A stretch of DNA of 64,000 nt. It comes from Bog-756 sp963828385 (GTDB lineage Bacteria; Actinomycetota; Acidimicrobiia; Acidimicrobiales; RAAP-2). Both the position numbers and the translations under genes were made by a program. Positions 16,870-25,890 of the stretch are shown here, in pieces. Position 1 is the stretch's first letter. Every line of letters begins with the position of its first letter. Location: the NCBI GenBank assembly GCA_963828385.1, contig CAWHEF010000002.1:1798001-1862000 (forward strand), given 5' to 3'. Under the pieces are notes generated by a model. The model saw only the letters and a program-made list of their open reading frames with translations. It was not told the DNA's origin and did not search any database.

Positions 16870-18063
16870 CTACACGATCCGCTCGATCACGGTGGCGTTG
16901 GCCTGGCCGCCTCCCTCGCACATGGTTTGGAAGCCGTAGTGGCCGTCGACCTCCTCCAGCCGATTGAGCAGTGACGCAGTCAAGCGCAGACCCGATGCGC
17001 CAAGCGGATGGCCGATGGCGATGGCACCGCCGTGGGCGTTGAACCGCTCCCGCTCGGGGTGGAACACACGGTCCCACATGAGGGCGATGGAGGCGAAGGC
17101 CTCGTTGCACTCGATGGCGTCGAAGTCGTCGATCTTCATGCCCGACCGCTCGAGCAGCTTGTGGGTCACCGGGACCGGCGCGGAGAGGACGATGGCAGCG
17201 TCCTCCGCCGCCACGGCGAAGTGGACCAGGCGGGCCCGGATGGGCAGTCCGAGTGCCTCGGCCACCGATCGGTCGCAGATGAGCATGGCCGCCGCCCCGT
17301 CGTTCATCTGCGACGAGTTGCCGGCGGTGATGTCGGGGGCGGTATCGGGCTCCCAGGACTGGGCCGGGGCCAGCGCGCCCAGGCTGTCCATCGTCCCGCC
17401 CCGGCGGATCCCCTCGTCGGTCGCGAGCTCGTCGCCGGTGAGCGATCCGTCCTCGGCTTTGATCGGCACCGGAACCGCTTCGACGGAGAGAAGGTCGGCG
17501 TCCCAGGCCGCCGCCGCTCGGCGATGGCTCTCGAGCGAATAGGCGTCCATCTCCTCGCGGGTGATGCCGTAGCGGTCGGCCAGGACCTGGGCCACGCGGA
17601 ACTGGGCCCACAGCCGCCCGTCGATGTGGTCCAGGAACGACGGCGGGAACGGCCCCGTCCCACCACGGGCGTTCTTGGCCATGGGCACCCTGCTCATGCA
17701 CTCCACGCCGCAGGCGATGGCCACGTCGTAATGGCCGGCGACCACCCCGGCGGCGGCGAAATGCATGGCCTGCTGCGAGGACCCGCATTGGCGGTCGACG
17801 GTGGTGGCTGGCACGTGCTGGGGGAGGCCGGCCGCCACCCAGGCGTTCCTGGTCACGTTGGTGCTCTGCTCCCCCACTTGACCGACGCAGCCGCCGATGA
17901 CATCGTCGACCTTGCCGGGATCGACGCCGGTGCGGCCGACCAGTGTGGTGAGAGCAAACCCCAAGAGGTCAGCCGGGTGCCAGTGGGCCAGGGCGCCGTT
18001 CCGTTTGCCGAACGTGGTCCGGACCACGTCGACGACGACCGCCTCCCGTGTTTGGGTGTTCAT
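16870..18063 (-). CDS. Thiolase (acetyl-CoA C-acyltransferase)
   Basis: Cleaves a 3-ketoacyl-CoA to release acetyl- or propionyl-CoA in the cytoplasm; 397 residues. The catalytic set is intact: Cys93 in VDRQCGSSQQA, His in AIGHPLGASG, and the second Cys in MCEGGGQAN. NEAFA is also present. The ATG at 18063 is preceded by GGGAGG. An open frame continues upstream through the PIG-L region but is not coding there. A 67-codon ORF overlaps its start by four bases, suggesting coupled translation. This is a degradative FadA-type thiolase; substrate unknown. Confidence 0.93.
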   Translation of the reverse strand: MNTQTREAVVVDVVRTTFGKRNGALAHWHPADLLGFALTTLVGRTGVDPGKVDDVIGGCVGQVGEQSTNVTRNAWVAAGLPQHVPATTVDRQCGSSQQAMHFAAAGVVAGHYDVAIACGVECMSRVPMAKNARGGTGPFPPSFLDHIDGRLWAQFRVAQVLADRYGITREEMDAYSLESHRRAAAAWDADLLSVEAVPVPIKAEDGSLTGDELATDEGIRRGGTMDSLGALAPAQSWEPDTAPDITAGNSSQMNDGAAAMLICDRSVAEALGLPIRARLVHFAVAAEDAAIVLSAPVPVTHKLLERSGMKIDDFDAIECNEAFASIALMWDRVFHPERERFNAHGGAIAIGHPLGASGLRLTASLLNRLEEVDGHYGFQTMCEGGGQANATVIERIV

Positions 18064-18263
18064 CGCGCCTCCCTTTCGTCCTTCAGCTCCACTGTCGCCG
18101 CGTTGCGCAGTGCCATGGTGACGTCCCAACCCGCCTCGGCGGCCAGACCCCGCGACATCGATAGGGGGAGCACCCAGCCGGCCCCGAGGGCTGCCGCCCC
18201 CGTGAGGAATGCCCCCCGGTCGATGCCGGCGGCTGCTGTCTCCCGCTGTTCTGTCTCCCTCAC
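18060..18263 (-). CDS. Small hypothetical protein coupled to thiolase
   Basis: A 67-codon frame with a GTG start at 18263 whose TGA overlaps the thiolase ATG (ATGA). The product reads as a hydrophobic central stretch (about residues 17-36, GAFLTGAAALGAGWVLP) followed by a charged tail ending KDEREAR. The segment before the hydrophobic part (GIDRGAFLTG) resembles a Tat-type leader with only one Arg of the pair, so it could be a remnant of a secreted protein. The exact overlap supports translation; I do not recognise a family. Confidence 0.4.
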   Translation of the reverse strand: MRETEQRETAAAGIDRGAFLTGAAALGAGWVLPLSMSRGLAAEAGWDVTMALRNAATVELKDEREAR

Positions 18264-18290
18264 ACGCCCTGGGCCGGTCCTGCTCCAGGC

Positions 18291-19163
18291 TCACGGCTGA
18301 TCCACGAGCGGCTCCCATCCCTCCGGTGGTGGGGCCAGGCGGTAGTACTGCTCGCCCGCTCCCGAGTCCAGCGCGTCCGCCATGGCGTACCGCTTCTCGA
18401 GGGGCGGGATCTGGCTGGCATAGCACTGGATGGCGGCTCGCTTGCGCTGCATGTCGGGATCGAGCGGAACGAGCGACGGCGTCGGCCAGATGCCGGCCCG
18501 CAGCAGTTTGGCGAGGCGCCAGGCGAGGAGGCCGGGAAGCTGGGCATAACCCGCCTCCTGATAGCAGAACCAGCCCAGGTCGGGCAGCTGGTCGCGGACG
18601 AGCATCGAGGCGTCGTGGGTCGCCACGTGGTCGGGATGGGCGAGCCCGGTTGGCAAGAGCACGGCCGTCGCCTCCACCCTGCGTACGACCCCGGCCAGGT
18701 CGGGGACGATCGCCTCGGGAGCCGGGTTTGCCCTGGCATCGGGGTACTGGTAGTCCACGAAGTCCAAGAAGACCTGCTCCGCACCGAGCACGTCGAGAGC
18801 CCGACGATCCTCTTCCCGGCGCGCAACGACGACGTCGTCGCCGTTTTCGAAGCCGCCGTCGGCATCCCACGACGTGGGAGGTTCCGGGTAGTTGTCCGGG
18901 CGACCACCGAACACCGTGACCACCGTCGTTGCCGGGTGGCGGGCCATGAAGTAGCTCGCTCCGAGGACAGCATCGTCGAAGTGGGGCGACACCACCACCG
19001 GTCGGCGAAAGAGCGCAGGATCGACCTCTCCCCAGGTTGGCCGCTCCATCAGGTCGGCGAGCTCAGATCGGGCGGCTCGGGCGGCCCGGTGCACGGCCCG
19101 GGCGTGAAGGGAGCTCCTCCCACCGGCCGACGCGGGTGGGTCCACCGATAGCATCCCAGCCAT
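18291..19163 (-). CDS. PIG-L/LmbE-like N-deacetylase
   Basis: Zinc-dependent deacetylase of the family that includes MshB and Mca of mycothiol metabolism. The metal motif is SPHFDDAVLG (the family PHxDD), and the downstream HPDH supplies the third ligand. About 290 residues if the first ATG (19163) is used. That start overlaps, head to head, the first codon of the divergent enoyl-CoA hydratase. In-frame alternatives at 19154 or 19049 (MERPTWGEVDP) would leave room for promoters, and the latter starts just before the core fold. Substrate not known. Confidence 0.83.
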   Translation of the reverse strand: MAGMLSVDPPASAGGRSSLHARAVHRAARAARSELADLMERPTWGEVDPALFRRPVVVSPHFDDAVLGASYFMARHPATTVVTVFGGRPDNYPEPPTSWDADGGFENGDDVVVARREEDRRALDVLGAEQVFLDFVDYQYPDARANPAPEAIVPDLAGVVRRVEATAVLLPTGLAHPDHVATHDASMLVRDQLPDLGWFCYQEAGYAQLPGLLAWRLAKLLRAGIWPTPSLVPLDPDMQRKRAAIQCYASQIPPLEKRYAMADALDSGAGEQYYRLAPPPEGWEPLVDQP

Positions 19164-19977
19164 GCCTGAGCTCCGGACCCTCCTCTACGACGAATCAGAC
19201 GGCGTGGCATGGATCACTCTCAACCGGCCCGAGGCGCTCAACGCCTTCGACGAGACCATGCAGTTCGAGCTGCGCCAGCTGTGGTCGGCGTTGCGCAGGA
19301 ACGACGACGTCCGCTGCATCGTGGTCACCGGCAGCGGCGACCGTGCCTTCTGCACGGGATTGGACCGCGGGCAGATCGGCCGGATCGACGACATGCCTCC
19401 GGGAAAGCTGCCCGGCTACAACACGCCGTGGGACTTCGACGACCCCGGCAAGAGCGTCTGTCCAAAGTCGAACGACCTGTGGAAGCCGGTCGTGGCCGCC
19501 GTCAACGGCATGGCCTGTGGGGGCGCCTTCTACATGCTGGGTGAGGCCGACTTCATCATCGCCGCCGACCACGCCACCTTCTTCGACCCCCACGTCACCT
19601 ACGGGATGCCCGCCGCCTTCGAGCCGATCTTCCTCCTCCACAAGATGCCGTTCCAGGAGGTGGTACGGCTCTCCCTCCTCGGCGCCAATGAACGCATGTC
19701 GGCCTCCAGGGCCCACGAGATCGGGCTCGTCTCCGAGGTGGTCCCGGCTGGCGACCTGCACGACCGGACCGACTGGGCGGCGAGCGCCATCGCATCCCAG
19801 CCCGCCCTCGGGGTCCAGGGCACGGTCCGCGCCTTGTGGGCCGGGCTCGAGCTGAGCCGTCGCCAGGCCCTCGACAACGCCTACCTGTTCACCAACATCG
19901 GGACCGATCCGGCCAGCCTGGCCGAGGGACAGCAGCGCTTCGCGTCGGGCGACCGGATCGAGTGGCGGCTCCGATGA
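19162..19977 (+). CDS. Enoyl-CoA hydratase/isomerase family protein
   Basis: Crotonase-fold enzyme of 271 residues. It would hydrate or isomerise an enoyl-CoA during beta-oxidation. Hallmarks are WITLNRPEALNAFD, the first oxyanion segment AFCTGLDRGQIG and the second NGMACGGAFYML. In the hydratase positions one sees FFDPHVTYGMPAAFEP rather than the standard Glu pair (E..PE), so it may be another crotonase type. The ATG at 19162 has essentially no leader given the divergent PIG-L gene, consistent with a leaderless transcript. Confidence 0.9.
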   Translation: MPELRTLLYDESDGVAWITLNRPEALNAFDETMQFELRQLWSALRRNDDVRCIVVTGSGDRAFCTGLDRGQIGRIDDMPPGKLPGYNTPWDFDDPGKSVCPKSNDLWKPVVAAVNGMACGGAFYMLGEADFIIAADHATFFDPHVTYGMPAAFEPIFLLHKMPFQEVVRLSLLGANERMSASRAHEIGLVSEVVPAGDLHDRTDWAASAIASQPALGVQGTVRALWAGLELSRRQALDNAYLFTNIGTDPASLAEGQQRFASGDRIEWRLR

Positions 19978-20060
19978 GCACAGACGGACCCGGAGGTGAG
20001 CCCCCACTTCCCACGACTCGTCGGGGTCCGACGCCGCCGTAGTTGCGCGATGCGGGGCGA

Positions 20061-21278
20061 TCAGAGCACCGCTCCCTTGATCTTCAGCTCCAGGATCGAA
20101 TCCATGTCGAGACCGAGCTCGGACAGGACCTCGTCGGTGTGCTCGCCGTGATCGGGGGCCCGGACGAGGTCGGGTGGTTCCTCGTCGAACTGCAACGGTG
20201 ACGCGGCCATACGGAACGTGGTCCCGGCCGCAGACTCGACGTCGCGGAGGTAGCCGTTAGCCAGGACCTGCGGGTCGGTGAGGAGCTCGTCGGCCGTCTG
20301 GACCGGGGCCCATACCCCTTCGACCTCGAGCAGGATGGGCTTCCACTCCTCCAGCGTCTTCGAGGCGAAGATCTCGTCGAGCAGGGTGGCACATTCCACG
20401 CAGTTGGCGGCCCGGGCGGCCGAGTCGACGAACCGCGGATCGTCTGCCAGATCGGGGCGGCCTATCTTCGTCACGAGATCGCCCCAGTAGCGGTCCGATT
20501 CGAGCATGATGAGCGAGAGGAACCGGTCGTCCTTGGTCTTGAAGTTGTTGACCAGGGGATTGGGCATCTTCCTGCGGTCGCCCCGCGGCATCCGGCTGAA
20601 CCCGAACAGGTCGGCGGCGAGCACGGTGGCGCCCACCGACCACACGCCGTTGGCGAGCAGGGAGTTGTCCACAGTCACCGCCTCACCGGTTCGCTCCCGG
20701 TGGAAGAGCGCCGCCGACACACCTCCGGCGATGGTCAGCCCGCCGATGACGTCACCGAACCCTGGCCCTGGTTGGCTCGTCGGGTACTCTCCCGGCGCGG
20801 TCACGATGTCGGCCGGGCCGCCCCGACCCCAGAACGTGGAGTTGTCGTAGCCGCCGCGTTCGGCCTCCGGCCCTTGTTGCCCGAGCCCGGACCCCCGTAC
20901 GTAGATGATGCTCGGGTTGACGGCACGGATGTCCTCGACATCGATCTCGAGCTTCGCCCGGGCCTGAGGCCGGAAGTTGGTCAGGAAGACGTCGGCGGTC
21001 GAGGCCAGCTTCAAGAGGAGGTCGTGCCCCTCCTCGGTCTTCAGGTTGATGCCCACGCTCCGCTTACCCCGGTTGGGGAGCTCGATCATGTGGTTGACCC
21101 CGCCGGGCCCGCTCGGCACCAGCCCCGAGTTGACCAGTCCCCGTTGGGGGTCGCCCACGTCGGGGTGCTCGACCTTCAAAACGTCAGCACCCCACTCGGC
21201 CAGGACCGCTCCGGCGATGGGCACATACGTCCAGGCGGCCACCTCGACGACCCGGATGCCATTCATGATGCCCTTCAC
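20061..21278 (-). CDS. CaiB/BaiF family CoA-transferase
   Basis: Class III CoA transferase or racemase of 405 residues: moves CoA between acids or epimerises 2-methylacyl-CoAs. Typical features are GIRVVEVAAWTYVPIAGAVLAEWGADVLKVE at the N-terminus (shown as GADVLKVEHP), NRGKRSVGINLK, and GFGDVIGGLTIAGG, which carries the conserved Asp used for the aspartyl-CoA intermediate. GTG at 21278 has a GAGGAG site six bases upstream; an ATG at 21266 also fits. It may activate an acid for the adjacent dehydrogenase and SDR. Confidence 0.92.
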   Translation of the reverse strand: MKGIMNGIRVVEVAAWTYVPIAGAVLAEWGADVLKVEHPDVGDPQRGLVNSGLVPSGPGGVNHMIELPNRGKRSVGINLKTEEGHDLLLKLASTADVFLTNFRPQARAKLEIDVEDIRAVNPSIIYVRGSGLGQQGPEAERGGYDNSTFWGRGGPADIVTAPGEYPTSQPGPGFGDVIGGLTIAGGVSAALFHRERTGEAVTVDNSLLANGVWSVGATVLAADLFGFSRMPRGDRRKMPNPLVNNFKTKDDRFLSLIMLESDRYWGDLVTKIGRPDLADDPRFVDSAARAANCVECATLLDEIFASKTLEEWKPILLEVEGVWAPVQTADELLTDPQVLANGYLRDVESAAGTTFRMAASPLQFDEEPPDLVRAPDHGEHTDEVLSELGLDMDSILELKIKGAVL

Positions 21279-21283
21279 CGTTC

Positions 21284-21311
21284 GCTCCTCATCGCCAGCT
21301 CCTCATCGCCA
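21284..21311. repeat. 14-bp tandem duplication at the caiB ribosome site
   Basis: GCTCCTCATCGCCA occurs twice in direct succession (21284-21297 and 21298-21311). On the minus strand each copy contains GAGGAG, so the ribosome-binding site of the CaiB gene is duplicated. Whether this matters for expression is unknown. Confidence 0.75.
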
Positions 21312-21456
21312 TGGTCACCCCGGTAGCCGGGCTCCGTCTCTCCGTGCTCGTCCTCTCCAGGCTCGTCACCACATACCCTCCAACGTCGTTCCGGTCCTCG
21401 ACATCGAGGTGGTCCCCCACGGCACCGCTGTTCCGCTCGGTTCTCACCTCTCGGTC

Positions 21457-22287
21457 TCATCCGGCCGTGAAGTTGAAGGCCGAGACGTCCAATGTGCCGA
21501 TGGTCAAGGCCCCCATCGTGCCCCCATCGGTGAGGACGACCTCGCCGGTGATCGCAGAGGCCGCCCGGGAGTTCAGGAAGATGAGCGGATAGGCCTGTTC
21601 TTCGGCCGTCTGCCGCCGGCCGAGGGGGATCGGATAATTGGCCATGAACTCTTTGCCCATCTGCTCCTCGAACTCGGGCATCATCGGGGTGTCGGTGGGG
21701 CCGGGCCCGGTGCAATTGATCCTGATCCCCTTCGAGGCCAGGTCGAACGAACGCCACGACGTCCACACCATGATCGCCTCCTTGGAGGGCGCGTAACCGC
21801 TGGCGATCTCGTCGGGATGGTCCTCGAGCCACCGGACGGTCGCATTGAAGCCCTCGCAGGTGATGAGCGGCATCCACCGGGCGATGCTCTGCGACCACGA
21901 CGCCCCGGCGGCCGACGAGATGCTGGCAACCGCCCCTCCAGGTTCCATACGGGCCACGACGACGTCGGTCAGATGCCGGAGCGAGGCGAAGTTCACGATC
22001 ATCGTGTCGAGGTCCGAGAACCGTCCTCCCGGCAAGCCGGCGCAGTTGAACAGGGCGTCGACCGTTCCCCCGACGGCAGCGACGGCGCCCTCGACGGCAT
22101 CGGGATCACGGAGATCGATGGCCTGATAGCTCGCCACCTCGACCGGGGGCTCCTTCAGGTCCAGCACGTGGACCTCGGCTCCGAGCCGAGCGAGCTCGCG
22201 CACGGCGGCCGCTCCCATGCCCGCGCCGCCGCCTCCGCTCACGATCACCCGTCTGCCTTCGTATCCCCACACGGCGTCCATGCTCAT
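21457..22287 (-). CDS. SDR family oxidoreductase, 3-alpha-hydroxysteroid-dehydrogenase-like
   Basis: NAD(P)-dependent SDR of 276 residues. The nucleotide motif is GGGGAGMGAAAVREL, followed by acidic VLDLKE, which favours NAD. NCAG is present, then Ser in ISSAAGAS and Tyr/Lys in SGYAPSKEA. The long segment between Ser and Tyr and the late DGGTMGALTIG resemble the 3-alpha-HSD/carbonyl reductase subgroup. Start at 22287 (MSMDAVWG); the ATG six bases on has better spacing to GGAGAGG. It lies in a reverse run with the CaiB transferase and acyl-CoA dehydrogenase, suggesting one alcohol-oxidation pathway. Confidence 0.87.
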   Translation of the reverse strand: MSMDAVWGYEGRRVIVSGGGGAGMGAAAVRELARLGAEVHVLDLKEPPVEVASYQAIDLRDPDAVEGAVAAVGGTVDALFNCAGLPGGRFSDLDTMIVNFASLRHLTDVVVARMEPGGAVASISSAAGASWSQSIARWMPLITCEGFNATVRWLEDHPDEIASGYAPSKEAIMVWTSWRSFDLASKGIRINCTGPGPTDTPMMPEFEEQMGKEFMANYPIPLGRRQTAEEQAYPLIFLNSRAASAITGEVVLTDGGTMGALTIGTLDVSAFNFTAG

Positions 22288-22345
22288 GCCCTCTCCCTTC
22301 GGAACGGTGCCCGCTGCCGCGACCATACGGCGAACGACTCGGCGC

Positions 22346-23573
22346 TCACCGCGGGAGACCGAGACCACGCTCGGCCACGATCGTGCGGTTGACATCGCTC
22401 GTGCCCCCGGCGATGGAGTTGGCCTGGGCTCCTTCGAAGTAGCCGGTCCAGGAGCCCTCCGTCTCCCCCTTGCCCCCCCTGCTGATCAGGGACACGCCGA
22501 GATCGGCCAGCTCCTGGCTAGCGGAGGCCCACATCAGCTTGGTGAGGCTGCCCATCGTCGGGGAAGGCTGGCCTCCTGCACCCACGACCTCGAGCTCCCG
22601 GGAGGTCATCCACCGCATGCAGGCGATGGACGAGAACACCCGGGCGAGCCGGTCCCGCTGCAGTGGCGTGGCAGGGACCCCAGCGTCGGCCGACGCTTCG
22701 ATGAGCTCGTCGAAGCGGGTGCTGAGGCCGAGATGGAGCCTGGCCACGCCGGCCCGCTCGAAACTGAGGGTGGTCATGGCCACTTGCCAGCCTTCGTTCA
22801 GCGGCCCGAGCAGGGCACGGCGCGGCACCCGTACGTCGGTGAAGAAGAGCTCCGAGAACGGCGAGTCACCGGTCATCGTCCGCACGGGCCGGACGCAGAC
22901 CCCGGGAGACCCCATGTCGATGAGGAGGCAGCTGATCCCTTTGTGCTTGGGGGCTGCCGTATCGGTCCGGACGTAGAGCTGGCACCAATCGGCGTACTGC
23001 CCGAGGCTGTTCCACGTCTTCTGTCCATTGACCACGAACTCATCTCCGTCGGCAAGCGCCCGGGTGGCAAGCGAGGCCAGGTCACTTCCGGCATCCGGTT
23101 CGGACATTCCCTGGCACCAGATCTCGTCGCCGCGCGAGCATCGGCGAAAGGAATTGCTCCTTCTGCTCCGGTCGGCCGTAGGCCATGATCGCCGGTGCGA
23201 TGTTGGCCACGCCTATCACGTTCAGCGGTCCCGGGGCCTGTGCGGCGGTCATCACCTCGAGACAGGCGAGCTGTTCGGCCACGCTGGCGTCCCGGCCACC
23301 GTGCTCGGTCGGCCAGGCCACGGCGGCCCAGCCGGCGTCGGCCAGACGACGGTTCCAGCTACGCAGGACCTCGAAGGACTCGGCGCTCATCTGAGGGGAG
23401 CGACCTGCGGCGACCACATCCTCGGTCAGGTTGGCGTCCAACCACTCCCTCAGCTGTCTCGCCATTGCCATCGACGCCCTGAGCCACGCAGCCCGGTCCC
23501 CGCTCGATCTTGTCACCCGATCCGATGCCGGGGGGCGTGACGGCGTCGCCGTCCCTGATCCGTCGGTGTCCAT
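22346..23573 (-). pseudogene. Acyl-CoA dehydrogenase, frameshifted
   Basis: FAD enzyme that introduces the alpha-beta double bond in an acyl-CoA. The two halves lie in different frames. From the ATG at 23573 the N-terminal domain runs to QFLSPMLA; the rest, starting at GMSEPDAGSDLASL, is in another frame to a stop at 22346. Dropping one base of GCGCGG near 23131-23137 joins them as LAGDEIWCQGMSEPDAGSD, which is exactly the family pattern. The restored protein has about 408 residues and ends with GGTSDVNRTIVAERGLGLPR. It is either a one-base sequence error or a fresh mutation. Neighbours: SDR downstream, TetR upstream. Confidence 0.88.
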
Positions 23574-23662
23574 GAGCCCCCTAGTCCCATTAGATCGCTG
23601 CCGCAGGCGGACGTCCCTGGTCGAGGTCGTCCACACACCTGACCTCACGGCATCGCCGGGCG

Positions 23663-23691
23663 ACACTATCCCAGCAGCCCGCAAGCGACAA
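23663..23691 (-). promoter_or_regulatory. Candidate promoter of the acyl-CoA dehydrogenase run
   Basis: On the minus strand TTGTCG (23686-23691) and TAGTGT (23663-23668) are spaced by 17 bases, a sigma-70/HrdB-like arrangement. Initiation would fall about 80 bases before the ATG at 23573. It separates the TetR gene from the dehydrogenase gene, both reading leftward. Seen by eye only. Confidence 0.4.
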
Positions 23692-23782
23692 TCCCGTTTT
23701 CACTGTCCTGACGGGCACTCTTTCGACAAGATCGGAGGCGGCGATCCGCCCGTGGCGCGGTCCCGGTCACGGAGCGGGCCGA

Positions 23783-24430
23783 TCAGCCGGCCCCGTCGGC
23801 GCCGATGGCTGGCAGGGTGAAGCGCAGCACGTGGGACCTCGCATCCTCCATGGCCACCGGGCGACGCCCGCGAACGTGCGGACTGGCTACGCTCCACGTG
23901 AGATCGAAGATCGAATAGGCGTCGGAGACCGGCTCCGTCCGCGGCAGCGTGCCGTCGACCAGCCCACGGTGGAGGGCGGCGAGCAGCGGCGAGACCAGCC
24001 CGTCCTGCAACCACGCCACCTCGTCGTCGTAGCCGACGGTCTGTCGGGCCACAACGTTGAACATCACCAGTCGTTGGATCCGTTTGCGGTCATACGCGAT
24101 GTTGAGGATCTCGTCCAGCCAGCCATGGACGGACGCCACTGCCGACCCTGCCGCCTCCACTCGCCGGGCCACGAGCTCCACATCGGGCCTAGACGCGGTC
24201 CGGAACATGGCCAGTAGGAGGTCGTCCTTGGATTGGAACTGCCGGTAGAACGCCCGAGTCGAGAGGCCGGCGTGGTCGAGGATGTCCTGGACACTTGCTC
24301 CGAGGAACCCGTTCCGGCGCATCACCTTCAATGCGGCGTCCATGAGTTGGAGACGCTCGGCCTCGGCGGCAGCCGCCGGCGCGGTGGCGGCATCCACCGG
24401 GTCGGCGGTGCTGTCACTCCCCGGAGACAT
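23783..24430 (-). CDS. TetR family transcriptional regulator
   Basis: A 215-residue repressor with an N-terminal HTH: LMDAALKVMRRNGFLGAS, then ILDHAGLSTRAFYRQFQSKDD. An Ala-rich leader of about 25 residues precedes it (AATAPAAAAEAERLQ). The C-terminal helices form a ligand pocket of the TetR_C type, with FNVVARQTVGYDDE. It lies between the Rieske operon and the acyl-CoA dehydrogenase, all on the same strand, so it could regulate either. Confidence 0.88.
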   Translation of the reverse strand: MSPGSDSTADPVDAATAPAAAAEAERLQLMDAALKVMRRNGFLGASVQDILDHAGLSTRAFYRQFQSKDDLLLAMFRTASRPDVELVARRVEAAGSAVASVHGWLDEILNIAYDRKRIQRLVMFNVVARQTVGYDDEVAWLQDGLVSPLLAALHRGLVDGTLPRTEPVSDAYSIFDLTWSVASPHVRGRRPVAMEDARSHVLRFTLPAIGADGAG

Positions 24431-24528
24431 CGGGCCAACTTACCCGGCAGGCCTCTGTCCGACCGGCCGCGCTGTCCCTGGATCAGCCCGACAGCGCCAT
24501 GTGCAGGGTTTCGCCGCTCGACCTCCGC

Positions 24529-25890
24529 TCAACCGAACACGTAACCGTCGATGGCCCGGTGATAGTTCCAGATGGTCATCTCCTGGGCGGTGTTCAACCG
24601 GTGCCCGTCATAGCCTCGCGAGTGAAGCCCGGCGGTGACCTCGGACATGTTCGAGAAGTCCTGGCTCAGGATCTCCCCCACGTCCCCCTCACGCCAGTCG
24701 TCGAACCGCTCGGGCGATGCCGTCGGGATGCCGCCGGTCGGTGGGAGCTCGAGGCCCTGCACGTCGAAGATGCAGCTGTCCGGGTCGAGTCCGTTGGGGC
24801 GGGCCCGGTACGAGAGACAGCACCCCATATCTATCAGGAACACCGTGTTCGGGAAGAGGTGCCAGTCGTACATGGCCGCCTTCAGCTGTGCGCCGCTCAC
24901 CTGCGGGTAGTCGATCCCTGCCGCTTCGGCATGCTGACGCCTGAGCCGCTGGTAGATGGCGTTCCCCTCCGGACCGTCGGCCCCCTCCGTTGTGACCAGC
25001 TCCTCGGCGGCATCGAGATCGGTCTTCAGGTACAGCGCCCGCAGCTCGCGCAGCGAGTACTCGACGTTCCGCCTGACAGCCTCGGGGTCCGAGCGGTAGG
25101 AGGCCCTGAGCTTCTCCGAGTCCCCTTCGGGTCCGTAACGGAGCAGGTCGGCGTGGCGGGAGTGCAGCCCGAACAGCTCGTTGAACGTGGCGCCGTAGTG
25201 CTCACACTCGGCCACCGTGGCCGGCGTCGACCTCTTGTCGGCCCGGAGGAGCTGGGGGTGGGTGCCCGGCACGTGCCAGCTCTCGATGAAGGCGTCGATC
25301 GCCACCTTCCAGTTGGCCGGGAGCACGACCGACTTGTACCAGGCGATCCGCATGTCATCGAGCTTGAAGGGCGCAAGCCGTTCCGGGATCGGCACCAGGT
25401 ACTGCTCGAGGGGTTCGGCGGCGCCGTCGGGATTGACGAACACCCAACCTCCCCACACTCCCACGGGGCACTCGGGCAGGCAGAGGTCCTCTGGCGGTCT
25501 GGGTTCGAAGTTGGACGCGTCCGCCTGGAACTTGAGCGTGCCATCGAGGTCCCACCGCCAGGCATGGAACGGGCACCGGAGCTCACCGATCCTCCCCTGA
25601 CCGCGAACGAGCCGGGTTCCCCGGTGGCGGCACACGTTGAGGAAGGCGTGGAGCCCGTCGTCGGACCGGATCACGACGATCGACTCACCACCGATTTCGA
25701 AGTCGACGTAGCTACCGACCGTCTCGACCTCGTCGAAGCGGCAGGCGTTGAGCCATGTCGAAGGAAAGAGACGTTCGAGCTCGAGCTCGAGGAATTCTCG
25801 GTCGGTGTAGCGGCCCTTGGGCACGAAAGACGAGCCCAGCCGCCAGCGCTCGGGAATCTCCTTCGACATCCGCTCCGGTGTGGTGGTCAC
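24529..25890 (-). CDS. Rieske non-heme iron oxygenase, alpha subunit
   Basis: Ring-hydroxylating or demethylating oxygenase of 453 residues. The N-terminal Rieske [2Fe-2S] site is CRHRGTRL...CPFHAW (Cys-x-His then Cys-x2-His). The catalytic domain binds mononuclear iron through two His in ESWHVPGTHPQ and an Asp in QDFSNM. No beta subunit or reductase is adjacent, so electrons must come from elsewhere. Its ATG overlaps the upstream hydrolase-like gene's stop (ATGA at 25887). The operon order KstD-like flavoprotein, hydrolase-like, oxygenase recalls steroid ring opening by KstD plus KshA, but this protein is longer than KshA and may act on something else. Confidence 0.9.
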   Translation of the reverse strand: MTTTPERMSKEIPERWRLGSSFVPKGRYTDREFLELELERLFPSTWLNACRFDEVETVGSYVDFEIGGESIVVIRSDDGLHAFLNVCRHRGTRLVRGQGRIGELRCPFHAWRWDLDGTLKFQADASNFEPRPPEDLCLPECPVGVWGGWVFVNPDGAAEPLEQYLVPIPERLAPFKLDDMRIAWYKSVVLPANWKVAIDAFIESWHVPGTHPQLLRADKRSTPATVAECEHYGATFNELFGLHSRHADLLRYGPEGDSEKLRASYRSDPEAVRRNVEYSLRELRALYLKTDLDAAEELVTTEGADGPEGNAIYQRLRRQHAEAAGIDYPQVSGAQLKAAMYDWHLFPNTVFLIDMGCCLSYRARPNGLDPDSCIFDVQGLELPPTGGIPTASPERFDDWREGDVGEILSQDFSNMSEVTAGLHSRGYDGHRLNTAQEMTIWNYHRAIDGYVFG

